DNA of 64,000 nt from Acanthacorydalis orientalis (Eukaryota; Arthropoda; Insecta; Megaloptera; Corydalidae): NCBI GenBank assembly GCA_034766995.1, contig CM068317.1:25710001-25774000 (forward strand). Reading direction: 5' to 3'. Positions 1-11,052 of this stretch are shown in pieces. A program made the position numbers and the translations under genes. The notes beneath the pieces were generated by a model, which saw only the letters and a program-made list of their open reading frames with translations, did no database searches and was not told the DNA's origin. Within the stretch, counting starts at the first letter, position 1. Each line of letters starts with the position of its first letter.

Positions 1-601
1 TTTTCGGTTTTAAAATATTTCGATTTATGTAAATCAATCAATTATTATTTAGAAAAAAATGAATACTTTCTTTATTTATTTATCTTGTTCAGTTACGTTA
101 AACTTTACGTTCAAATGACTACATTTCAATAAAATTGTGTTGAAGTCGCACGACATAATTAAACTTTTTTTTTTAAATATTAAACAAGAACCTGGAGAAA
201 TAATTGGAATTTAATCGGTACTTAAAATGAAAATGTTCTTTTTTCTAAGTACCACAAATAATATTTGGGCATGGCACGAAGTTATTTTAGTAGTTAGCAT
301 GTAATGTAATGCGTCAAATAATAACAATATTTTTATTGAGAAATAAATAAATATTTCAAAGGACTTGTTAAATTCCAAACAAATTTATTAGTTTTATGGC
401 ATAAACTCGGATGATATGATTGAATGTATTAAGCTTATCCAAACTAGCTAAATTATTCAAGTTTATGAACAAAATGTGAACAAAAATCAAATATAGTAAA
501 AATAAATAAACATACTAAACGTTGAAAGCACATTTTTAATTTCTGTTAAAATTCTAATGTCAAGATCATATGTATTTTTTTAAAAAAATATATTATATAC
601 A

Positions 602-606
<5 letters not shown>

Positions 607-658
<52 letters not shown>

Positions 659-660
659 TA
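607..660. repeat. (TA)n microsatellite
   Basis: Near-pure TA run, interrupted once by GTA, which directly abuts the GC islet at 664. Confidence 0.95.
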
Positions 661-663
661 TAC

Positions 664-733
664 TAAGGGGTTTCGCCCGCTGCTCGCTCACTCAACAACC
701 CCCGGGCTCGCTGCGCTCGCCCACTTTTCAATT
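664..733. repeat. GC-rich islet beside (TA)n
   Basis: A GC-rich block of about 70 bases in otherwise very AT-rich DNA. On the minus strand it reads GCGAGCGCAGCGAGCCCGGG, followed by more GAGCGAGC-type words. A related block occurs at 34075-34165, also next to a TA tract. It has no open frame of interest. It may be the end of an unrecognised repeat family. Confidence 0.5.
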
Positions 734-831
734 ATAAGCCAGTACCTCTGCAACCGAATGAAACAACAAACGTATTTTTTAAAACTCATTATGTCTATAT
801 AATTATTATCAGATATATAGTAACGTAATTG

Positions 832-834
<3 letters not shown>

Positions 835-905
<71 letters not shown>

Positions 906-906
906 T
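835..906. repeat. (TA)n(TG)n compound microsatellite
   Basis: A long TA run that ends in a short TG run. Confidence 0.95.
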
Positions 907-978
907 AGTATGTCTATATAAATATTCCAGTAGATTATTTTTTGCAATCGTTTAGTGTTTTGCGGCCAAATACTATTT

Positions 979-1026
979 TATATATATATAGAGAGAGAGA
1001 GATATGTATATATATATATATATATA
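979..1026. repeat. (TA)n(GA)n(TA)n microsatellite
   Basis: TA units interrupted by a GAGAGAGA block. Confidence 0.9.
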
Positions 1027-1578
1027 ATAATGATAATTAATGAATGATACATAATGAATGATGATGAATACATAATGAATGATTTATTACGAACCGATTC
1101 GATGAGTGAAAGAAGTAAATAAATAGTTTGCAATTATGAGTGAATTTTTGATATCTTTTAATTATTACAGTTAAAAATAATTCTTCTTTTACTCGACTCA
1201 TCCAAATCAATAAAAAAAATAAACATTTAGCAGAATTATTGTCATCTTTATGAAAGTAAAACGCAAAATTTATAACATTAGTTTTGTTTTAAGTGATATA
1301 AATATTATATTTTCTAATGATCTGTTTCAGTGCCAGGTTATTATATGATGAAACAATAAAGAATTTAAAATTTACAAAATGGTATAAATGAAATGTTGTT
1401 TTTATCTTATTTATTTCAATGATTATTCATTCTTTAAGAGGATATATTTCATTGTATATTTTGTAGTTATTATGTAACTTGTAATAAAAAATATTTTTTG
1501 CATAGTTTAATGATTGTGTAGTGATTGTATTTTTATTCTTTTGTATATTTCCAAGAAAACCCAAGTGAATCATTATGC

Positions 1579-1602
1579 ATATATATATATATATATATAT
1601 AT
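1579..1602. repeat. (TA)n microsatellite
   Basis: Short pure TA run of about 12 units. Confidence 0.9.
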
Positions 1603-1675
1603 AAACTTACATCACCTATTTCAAAGATTAAAACACGTTCTATTTTTAAGTAGCATACTAATTTTTGAACAAAAA

Positions 1676-1694
1676 CAAATTTTCAGATTATTCG

Positions 1695-1767
<73 letters not shown>

Positions 1768-1790
1768 TTCTGAGTAATCTGAATATTACA
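1676..1790. repeat. Inverted repeat enclosing a (TA)n tract
   Basis: The left arm (TTTTCAGATTATTCGGAATA) and the right arm (TATTCTGAGTAATCTGAATA) are imperfect reverse complements. Between them is the TA run at 1698-1768, itself self-complementary, so the whole block can fold as one long hairpin or cruciform. Confidence 0.8.
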
Positions 1791-1945
1791 ACGTGTATCC
1801 TTTGTTTTGAAAATTTGCATACAAGTTAAAAATAGAATTAGGTTTTGTCATTTCAAATTGGTGATATATGTTAACATTGTAATTCTAATGCATCTAAGAT
1901 AAAAAAAATTTTATTCGTAACAAGTATTCTTCAAGGTTATCTGCA

Positions 1946-2263
1946 TCAAACATGAACTGTCTGTTTAGAAGAGTCAGTATTTTTTAAAGAGTTTAATACA
2001 TAAATTCCCCAGTATCCGTTTACAAGATCAGTTACTGTTATATAAAAAACAAATAATTTTAGAATTTTAGTCACGATAATGATGTTTAAATTATTATCTT
2101 TTCCTTCAAATATCATCTTCTTTCGTGACCTCGCATACATGGCGGTAAATATATACATACTAAGTACAGCGATAATTTTGAAGTATTGAAAAACCTTTTC
2201 GTGCTGGAAAAAATCTATATAAATGTCAGTCACATTTGAACAGAAAAATGTCAATACCGTCAT
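1946..2263 (-). CDS. Possible small membrane protein or terminal exon (uncertain)
   Basis: I do not recognise this 105-aa open frame. It starts at an ATG at 2263 and ends at 1946. It has two hydrophobic stretches, roughly residues 26-43 and 79-98, separated by a basic segment (ARSRKK) and an acidic/Asn patch. This would suit a two-pass membrane protein. A pyrimidine-rich AG acceptor (TTTTTTCCAG) lies inside the frame just before the codons for HEKVF, so it could instead be a terminal exon of a gene reaching to higher coordinates. In DNA this AT-rich an open frame of this length is close to what chance can give across 64 kb, so confidence is low. Confidence 0.25.
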   Translation of the reverse strand: MTVLTFFCSNVTDIYIDFFQHEKVFQYFKIIAVLSMYIFTAMYARSRKKMIFEGKDNNLNIIIVTKILKLFVFYITVTDLVNGYWGIYVLNSLKNTDSSKQTVHV

Positions 2264-2529
2264 TGATAAAAGCCATAATCTTCTTTTAGAATTTGTTCAA
2301 TTTTGACATTGCATTCTTTTATTTTAACTTTCTTGTGACATTTTTATATTTATGCAAAAATTACTTTAAAGAAATGTTTATTTAGAATTTAAAATATTGC
2401 AATTAATGTTTTTTTTGGCTATGAAGAAATTAATATTAGTAAAAAAATATTTATTTTCAATTTTTAATGTTTTTTTACTATCGGAGATTATTTGTGAGTG
2501 TTTTTTTTTAATTTTTGGTGTATAATAAA

Positions 2530-2950
2530 TACTTATTCGTTTAATAAACATGGGTTCTTCTGGTATCCCGGACTTTTCAGCTCTGACACACTATTAGACT
2601 GCGGGATACCGGAACAATTCATATTTCTGAAAAATCCTAGATGTATCATGGGTTGTAGATTTTCTCAGTTGTGTATCGTGTGAACCCTCGACGTTTTTCG
2701 TAGTTCGTCTATCAAAACTCCAACAGAACATCCGAGATATCAACGACCTCATTATTCTTCATCACCTGATGTAAACAATTTGAATCGCTTGCGTTGATAG
2801 TACTCAGCAATGATGTTCTTCTCAAATATAGGGATAAGTGTGATCTTCGGGTATCCCTCACAGCAATAGAACCGGATATATAAAAGCTTGTTTCTGGTCA
2901 TCAAGCACAAGTGTCACATTGATCGAGAAATACTTAAAGTATAAATTTTT
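2530..2950 (+). repeat. Possible solo LTR or other degenerate repeat
   Basis: This block is less AT-rich than its surroundings. It contains a stem made by GGTATCCCG and CGGGATACC about 32 bases apart, a third related GGGTATCCC word near 2848, and a TATA-like TATATAAAAGC at about 2876. The combination resembles an LTR promoter region, but I could not define both ends, a target duplication or an internal coding region. It could be any unclassified repeat. Confidence 0.25.
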
Positions 2951-4080
2951 ATTTAATTATTACATTTTGTATAAATTGTAAAAAGTATAATAATTATATT
3001 CTATTTACAAACAAAACATTTAAATAGCTACCTTTCAATCAGTAGGACAGGGTGGGGGGCACAGGAAGGAAACAAAATCGGAAGAGGGCCATGCTCGGAA
3101 AAAGGTTTGAATTATACGTTTGGAATTATAATACAAAGTAATACAAATATAATTATAAAGTGAAATGTAACATAAAAATATATTTAATTAAATGTATGAC
3201 TCGATTTTATAAAACCCTTTCTTGAACTATTTGTTATAAAATGCGTGGTTCTTATCAATTATTACATTATTAAAAAACATATAAACACAGTCAATATCAT
3301 TGTATTTATTGAAATGGCTAATTCAAAATAATAGGTTTCATATAAGTATCGACTCAAACTAATAGACGGCACTGAAAATATATCGCCTTTAATTTTTATT
3401 GTAAATATCAAAAGTTTCCCAGTATTGTAATATATAGTATTTGTTTTAGGAAGTTAATTAATAAATGTTCATATCCAATCCATATTTTTAAGAACACAAT
3501 TATTGACATGCATAAAACAGTTCTGACAATGTGGCTAAATTCACATTCACGAATGAATCACACCTCACAATTTGATTCGATTCCGTAAATATTTCTTCAA
3601 AATTATTAAAATTTTAGAAACCTTGCACACTTGTACTAATAAAAATTAAAAAATACACAACAATAATTAATGGAAGTGAGATTGAAAATTAATGGACCAT
3701 ATTTGCTCCTGAAGATTTCTGGTCGGTTGATGATATTATCAAAGCCCTAGTTATCAAAAAAATAATATTTTGTCCTATATGAATGATTGATTTCGTGTTC
3801 AACAATTATATATAAACATAACATTATAAGATCTAACCAGTAAGAAATATTCATTAAAACAAAAATATGTTTATATTCATCAAGCTGTTTATTTTATTGT
3901 AGAAGTCTATTTAATGTTAAAAAATTATAATAAAATACCATGTGGTTTTGATCAATACAATTTATTAAAATTTCGATTTTTTTACATTGATTACTTAATT
4001 ATTTAAGGATATAAATCTCAACATAAAATCTCTGATTCAATACTTATTCTTTTTTTAAAAAAAATAGTCAATAGCTTACA
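2951..4080. other. Non-coding stretch
   Basis: No gene or transposon recognised. There is a short GC-richer patch near 3040-3100 (GGACAGGGTGGGGGGCACAG). The rest is unremarkable AT-rich DNA. Confidence 0.5.
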
Positions 4081-4086
4081 TTTATT
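4081..4086 (-). promoter_or_regulatory. Candidate polyadenylation signal AATAAA
   Basis: TTTATT on the plus strand (AATAAA on minus), about 97 bases past the stop codon of the unrecognised minus-strand gene ending at 4183. Confidence 0.4.
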
Positions 4087-4182
4087 GCGGAAAATAATAT
4101 TTATTTCCCTGAAATGAGTAATTAAAAGAAAAGACCCAACTGTAGCGAGTTTTTGGAATAGGTTTTAAGAAAGAGAGTGTGT

Positions 4183-4486
4183 CTAATTTGAAATTGGATA
4201 TTTTTGTCGAATATTATCCAAATATATTGACGATATTGGAATCTTCATTGATTTAATTGGTCGATTCTTGTATAAATTAAACATGTCGTGGGATTTTTTC
4301 AAAAGATTCCACTTTTTTTCTGACGGATTTGTAATTTCAGCTGGATATTGTATGTTATTATATCGATTTTGAATTATTTGAGTCGGTTTAAAATCAGACA
4401 ATAGTGGACTTCGCCTTATAGTTTTTCTAGTATCAAATGGCCATTTTCTTTTTGAATAAAATTCGTTTCCTGGAATACATATAAAG

Positions 4487-4526
<40 letters not shown>

Positions 4527-5315
4527 TATTATTATAAAATTATTTCCATATTAAGTTGAATTTATATGTCTAGACTACATTACATTAATCGTTCGCTTGA
4601 AACATTTATCAAACAAAATACAACAATATAAAAACTATTTAATGTTTATGTAAATAAAATAAATTATTCATTACGTGTCAGTAGCGATTCCAAATAGTTT
4701 TTATTCATAAATTGTTTACAGGATTGTAATAAAGTATCTTGTTTGTCATTTAGTAATTTTTCTAACAAATTATATAAATTCAAATATTCCTGTTCTTCAT
4801 TTTCACATGAAGTCGGCATCATATCACATATATTAATTTTAGGGTCAATTTGGGATTGCATCTGTTGATCTTTTTCCATACAATTTGATTTCAGATCAAA
4901 TATTGGAAACGTTTTTCCAGTGCCTTTGTTTAAATATTCATCGCAATTATTTGTCAAACTATTCTCGTTTAACCCTTTTTCATAACCCTCTTCAAGAATT
5001 CTTAATTTTTCCGATAAAGGTGATTGATGATTCAGTTCACTGTTATGGAATATACTGCGTGGTTGAACGGTTTCAGGAAATGAAGATTCCCGTTCTGTAT
5101 CAAATCTGTTGTATCCGTTATTCAAATATTTCAATATATTTTCATATTTGATGTTTTGTTCGGGAATAATGCATTTCGACTGAATCAATGATTGTAATGA
5201 TTGTTTATCATTATCTAAAACTGGTAGATTTTGTTGTGTTGTTTGTTGATTATTAAACTTTGGTTTTACTGCTTGATTTATATACAATAATCTAACAAAA
5301 CCAAAATGTTTATAC

Positions 5316-5317
<2 letters not shown>
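4183..5317 (-). CDS. Unrecognised Asn/Gln-rich protein, two exons, 5' end unresolved
   Basis: I do not recognise this gene. The terminal exon is 4183-4469 and the upstream exon ends at 4675. They join over a GT (ctgacac|gtaatg) and AG (tattccag|gaaacg) intron of 205 bases that contains a TA tract. The phases match: one base plus two bases rebuild an Arg codon, giving ...ESLLT-R-NEFYSKRKWPFD.... Without splicing the upstream frame stops at 4664. The 5' limit is either an ATG at 5317 or an AG acceptor before 5291; further upstream the frame runs into a (TA)n tract that must be non-coding. The protein is hydrophilic and rich in Asn, Gln, Lys and Glu, with no signal peptide or membrane segment. 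Its C-terminal part is basic (NRYNNIQYPAEITNPSEKKW, then IYLDNIRQKYPISN). No domain is evident. It is likely a lineage-restricted or fast-evolving nuclear or cytoplasmic protein; that is inference only. Confidence 0.55.
4490..4522. repeat. (TA)n microsatellite in an intron
   Basis: Short TA run inside the intron of the unrecognised minus-strand gene. Confidence 0.9.

Positions 5318-5323
<6 letters not shown>

Positions 5324-5374
<51 letters not shown>
5324..5374. repeat. (TA)n microsatellite
   Basis: TA run just upstream of the first visible exon of the unrecognised gene. Its translation as Ile-Tyr repeats is an artefact. Confidence 0.95.
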
Positions 5375-5377
<3 letters not shown>

Positions 5378-6365
5378 ACTGAAACGTTAAAAAATCTGTA
5401 ACTAAAATTCATGTTGTTTCTTAGAACTGTTCTTTTAATCTAGAATAACAGTTTGATGCCAAGCTTTATGCTTTCAGAACATTTCATTATCATGAAGACA
5501 TATAATACTTATAAATTTATATGCATGCACTTATAAATGGTCCAACTGAAGATGAATAAATAGAAATAGTGATAAAATATCGAGAATACTCTAAAGAAGT
5601 ATCATGACGCCTGCATATTAAAATTTAACTCATCGATTTTTATCTGCTAAATTCGGTTTAATTTTCAAATAAATGTTAAATTACTGTCATTCTTTAACTT
5701 GTGCTAGAAAAGTTTAAAAAATTCTGATATAATTTAAAAATGATCTAAAAAAGCATATATATTTGGTATGAATATAAAAAATAGAAAATTGTTACTTTAA
5801 TTTTAATGTATTTCTTAATTTTACCAAAAAAAATTCTTAATTTTAACAAAATTTAATATTCATTCCAATTTCAACAATTTTAATAAAATTAACAATAGAT
5901 AAAAATAAATTCACCGTTTTTATTACAAAAGTGTGTATATACATAAATGGAGTGTTTATTTAAAGATTAAGTTACGATATTATTAGTATAACTAATTTAT
6001 TCATCTTGATTTATTCATTCTCCATTTTATTCATTCTCTCATCGGATGAAATAATTACTGTTCATTGCAATGATTGATAGATGTAGATGGTTCAAGTATT
6101 GATTTATCGTTTTTGGGACATAAATATCATGTTGTCTATATATTATTTATTATAAAAATTAACATTTAGTTTGAGTATTCAGGGAATATTGTAATTATTA
6201 ATTTCAATTGTATAGAAAATCCTTGCAATGAATTTTAAAAAAAAAACAGTAAAAGATGAAGTAATATAAATTAAAGTTCGAAATATTATTCTGGCAATAC
6301 TGTTCATAATACATTACTTGTGATGTGACTTAGTTTATTTTCACAAATGAATTATTTCATCTTCT

Positions 6366-6636
6366 TACAAATAACAAAAAAATATCTGATCAAAAATGTT
6401 TAATAGATGATTATTGACCATTTTTGATTTTTTCTTAAGTGTATTGCAGATTATTGTTCTCAGAGTGACAGGGTGCAGACAAATTTGATTTTTCTGAGAT
6501 TCTGAATTTAAAGTCTAAAATTTTTCTGTACCTTAGCGCTCTGAAGATGATGGCATTATCATTGAAATGTGCATCAGCAGCAATCAAAAATGATCAATAA
6601 TTTAACATTTTTGATTATACTTTTTTGTTATTTATG
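6366..6636. mobile_element. Foldback (MITE-like) element
   Basis: The left arm at 6366-6428 contains AAATAACAAAAAA, then ATCAAAAATGTT, then ATTGACCATTTTTGATT. The right arm at about 6573-6636 contains the same blocks in the same order on the minus strand with a few changes. Weaker symmetry continues inward (CTCAGAGTGACAGGGTGCAG against TTCAGAGCGCTAAGGTACAG), so most of the 271 bases form one imperfect palindrome. There is no coding capacity. I could not settle the target duplication. Confidence 0.65.
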
Positions 6637-8827
6637 AAGCGTTTAGAAAAATGGAAATACTGTTTTAATTCATTACTGTGGTTATTCCGAAAGATATAAC
6701 AAAGATAATGTAAATGAAGGGATTACTGTACTTCGTACATTGTATATAATGTGCACAATACAACGGTACAATACTTGTTTGAAAATCAGACGAGTTAGTG
6801 CGGTTCCAGTATGCATGAAACTCGAATCATATGACAATTTTAAGTAGTATATTGCAATAACAGGTTTTTAAGTACATAGTATAATCATAGATAAAATATT
6901 CTCTGGTATAATAAACCATTCATCGTAAAATTCAAACTCAATTCTTTATGCTTGGTATTTTTTCTTGGATCTGAAAAGATAACTACTAGGGAATGTTCAC
7001 TAATAATAAGTTAATAAGGAGTACATCGAAATAAAAATAAAACAATAATGTTTTAATTTTTTATTCTTAGCGCCATTCAAAAGTTTTCAGTTAAATCTAA
7101 AACAAACAAATAAAATTTTGAAAAAATGTAAAATTTATATATTTATTTTGTTAACTTTTAATTAAATTTTAAATTGAATATATACTATTTTGAAACTATT
7201 ACATTTTAATAAACCTTTCTGATTATATTGTTATTTATACATATTTTCTGTTTTGAAATACGAAAGATTTATGTAAGTTAAATTAAATATATGTTTGATG
7301 TCCAAAATTAATAACAATTAATATTTTATTATGATATATTAAATTAATAGTAGGTATGTTGTTATGTATCATTAATTAATACTACAATTGGTGTTAAATT
7401 AGATATTTAATTACTCATGAAATGATTTATAGCTTCAAAGTAACACTGATTCAAATTTTAATTAATTGTAATTACTACCATGCAACAATGGAATGCAAGT
7501 TTGAAATTTCTTAACAATTGTGTACGTAATAAAAGATTAATTAAATATAAATGTGTAAATCAGTATTAAATATTTTATGTTACTTTCGATTTATATCGAT
7601 ACTTTAAATAAATATTAAATATATTATGTCACATATTATAGCACTTAAACCGAAAATAAAATTATTATTGATAAAAACTATAATCAGAAACCAGCATATC
7701 AGTGTCTACGAAAAAAGTTGATTATTATTTGTCAGTATATTTTTACTAGTCGTGTCTGTGGCTAAATGCTTGTATTTTTGTGTTATTTACTTAGATATAA
7801 TCATTAGTAATCAATAATTTTAGTTGTTTTGCACAGTATAATTCTTATTAGTTTCAGACTATACAATCAATTGTTATTTACTATTGTAAAATAATCACGG
7901 TTATTTACAATCTGGTCAGTATATTATTGGTGATAACATGCTTGAATTACTATCGTTTAGAGGTTAGGTATATATTAAGTGTCAAATAACATATAAATTA
8001 TGTCATTTGAATCAATGTTTGTAATTTACCTATCACACTAATATTACAGATATCATGAATAATTTATAAATAGGTAGTTGTGTTTGTTAAACGATTAGTC
8101 GGTAGTATAGAAAGAAAATTAGTCTCCTTTTGAGCTTGCTATTTTGATTTTATGTATTAAGATACGAGGAAAAGATGTATCGTTTGTATTATAATCGTAG
8201 ATAAAGTCTTAGATATTGTATGAAATTCCGTACCATAGATAAAGTAAATTCGTTTTGATAAAATTATTCTGTATTTTTATTTCTGTATATTCTACAGATT
8301 GTAAAAAAAGTATTTCTATAATTTCACTTTTTTATCTAGATTCATTTCAAACAGTATCATACTTGAAAAAATTCTCATTCTTTATATTTTTTAATCATCG
8401 GTAGTGCCGTTATACAATAAAAACCGAATTATATACTATTTATATTTTACTTAAATATTTCAAAAATATATATTAGTTCATGAGCTTATGAACAATATGT
8501 CACTATGAATATTCTTTCCATACACTAATTTATATAATACATTGTTTTAACGAACGTATAAAATAAAAATCAAATATAAATAAAAATTATCTTTTATTAT
8601 TTATTTATATATGTTATCTTTCATGGTTACGTAGGTTCTTGCTTTGTAACTACACACATACATACATTTATGTATTGATAATGTATTATGAAATGACCGA
8701 AGATATTTTTAATTTGTACTGAAAGATAAGCATAAATAATTATCGAAATATGTATAACTACATACTTTTGCACAAATAATTTACAGATTACTGATACATC
8801 TTTTTATATACATACATACATACATAA

Positions 8828-8831
<4 letters not shown>

Positions 8832-8893
<62 letters not shown>
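8832..8893. repeat. (TA)n microsatellite
   Basis: Long pure TA run preceded by a short (CATA)n motif. Confidence 0.95.
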
Positions 8894-8897
<4 letters not shown>

Positions 8898-11052
8898 ATG
8901 TGTTGCATGTGTGTATTGATCACAAAATTAGTATAAATATTTTTTTTTTATTTTAATTCCAAATTACGTTATTCGAAGGAAAATAACATTTCGTTTACCT
9001 CAAAGGATTTGCATTATTTAGATTTATGTAAAATAGAATTTTCTGTAAAATTAATTGGAATGATTTTTTTTCGACTTTGCAAATTTGTTTTCAGTTATTT
9101 CATATTTTCAGGAAATTAAAATTATAATAACATTATAGTCATTTGAATTAACAAAATGACATTACACATTACATTCTAATTAATATAATGATCAATGATT
9201 CATATTTAATTTTCCTTTTTAGCCAGTTACATATAATTTCATGCAATGAAAATTTTTGAACTGATTTATATTAACTTATGATATGTATTTCTAAATAGCT
9301 TTTGCCAGTGTAAAGAGTTGTATATTAACTAATTTTGTTTAATCGAAGTAACGTTAAAAAAATATCAAAGCTTATATGCAAAAAAAATCATTTAATGAGA
9401 TTGTCTATGAAAGAAACAAATGAAACTATCAATTTTTTGTAATAATTTTTTGAAGATTTATTTATTCAGATGTCAATTTGTAAAACTATTTATAAAGGAA
9501 TGGATTATAAAATAGGATTTTAAACAACTTACTAATATTATGTTTCTGAAAAAAATATTTAATAAAAATGTATTTTAGTATTAAATAAAAATTTAGTTGT
9601 GTATAAAAGTTGTTTTGTGTTGAAAAGAAGATCAATATTATACAAAAAATGAACGTTTATTTACAGATTTTCTGTTTAGTTTCGACAATTATTTATATTT
9701 AGGTTTTCTGTACTAAGAATTTCCTTATTAACGGAATTTCAATAAACTATTAGACATATAATTTATTCATTACATATTATTTATATTATTTATATATATA
9801 CGAGTATATCTAAAAGATTTCTTAAATTTGTTTTTTACACAAGACAGTTTTTGTAAATTTATTTTAACAAAATGTTTGCATATTGCTTATTAATTGCTTT
9901 TGATTGTTGTTTAATTATTGTTTATACTCGTTTCAATAGTGACGCTATTATATTAGAACATTGAAATACAGAGTAAAATATGCAGTGATCAAATGTGAAG
10001 TGATCAATAATTAATTGTTGAACATTTTTGTTAAAAAAAGTGTTTTTAGTTTCTGAGGGAGTTAAAAAATTATTTATGAAAATAGTTTCATTTAATTATT
10101 TAATTTGATCAACATTTTTTCACATTTCACTCATTTATGTATCATAACGTATAAAAAATGTATTTTGTGAAACATCTGATGCAAATATCAAATTCAATAA
10201 CATATCAAACATATGAATATCTTTATATTTTCATTCGATAAAGTTGACGGTTAAAAAAGGTCCAATAAAGTTAAAGGTATGCCACATAGAGTCTTTTATC
10301 TATGGTATACCAGAAGATTTTAAATTAATAATTGCGACAGAAACGTGTCACAGCTTGTCACTGTGAATTCATTTTGCAAATTAATTAACATTTCTGTCAG
10401 ATTTTCTTTATTAAAATTTTCAATAATTTGTCTTTAAAATTAAAACATTTACGTTATTAGTGACTCTTATGATTTTTGCTGAGAAATTTCTTGATGTTGT
10501 CTCTAATGGACTAAATTGTAATCACTGATAAGTAAGCAAAAAATAAATAGGTTAGAGAGCCAATTAAGAATGGATCGGCAGCATATATTTCCAGTTTTTG
10601 GATATTTGAAGGAAATTTAAGAATTTATTTGTTTCGATACAAAAGGTTTGAATTTTTAATATCATTTTTTAATATCTCATTCACAGATTTTCTATGTCTA
10701 CGCTTTGAAAATGATGTATTGCCATAAAAATTCTTATTAGTATATCAAAAGAAACAATAATTAATTATTGGATATTTTAATGCAGAAACGTTTGTGATAT
10801 TAAAGTTTAAGATGTTAATTCATTTGAAGAAAAAACATGTAATGTAAAGCTTTATAATATTAATTAGGTTCTATATTAAAAATATACATATATAGCGTAA
10901 AAAATAAAATTATATTTTCTATATAATACTTTTATATTATTTTTTATTTATAATAGTTTAATCGATTGGCGTTTTATTGATTAAATATAAAATATTCCTT
11001 CCTTCATTTATTTTGTTGAAAATTTCGTTACAAAATTTTAAATCCTACACTA

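Larger units (their letters stand above)
1..1945. other. Non-coding AT-rich stretch
   Basis: I see no gene here. The stretch holds several (TA)n tracts, a short GC-rich islet at about 664-733 and, at 1676-1790, a (TA)n tract lying inside an inverted repeat. Open frames in it are made of microsatellite (Ile-Tyr repeats) and are not credible as proteins. Confidence 0.6.
5375..11050. other. Gene-poor AT-rich stretch
   Basis: I see no credible coding region in these 5.7 kb. They hold one foldback element (6366-6636), one (TA)n tract (8832-8893), a short imperfect hairpin near 10276-10310 and scattered ATTATTGAACATTTTTG-like words at about 10010 that recall the foldback arms. Confidence 0.5.

Noticed and set aside
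1514..1777. Open frame with Ile-Tyr repeats
   Set aside because: Translation of (TA)n microsatellite; the same applies to the Ile-Tyr-rich frames at 33909-34142, 37560-37769, 39513-39695, 44555-44799, 49658-49840, 52037-52231, 52496-52696, 54514-54758, 54824-55045 and 59156-59371.
2498..2683. 61-residue frame across the possible LTR
   Set aside because: Short, no family, and overlaps the hairpin-bearing repeat-like block.
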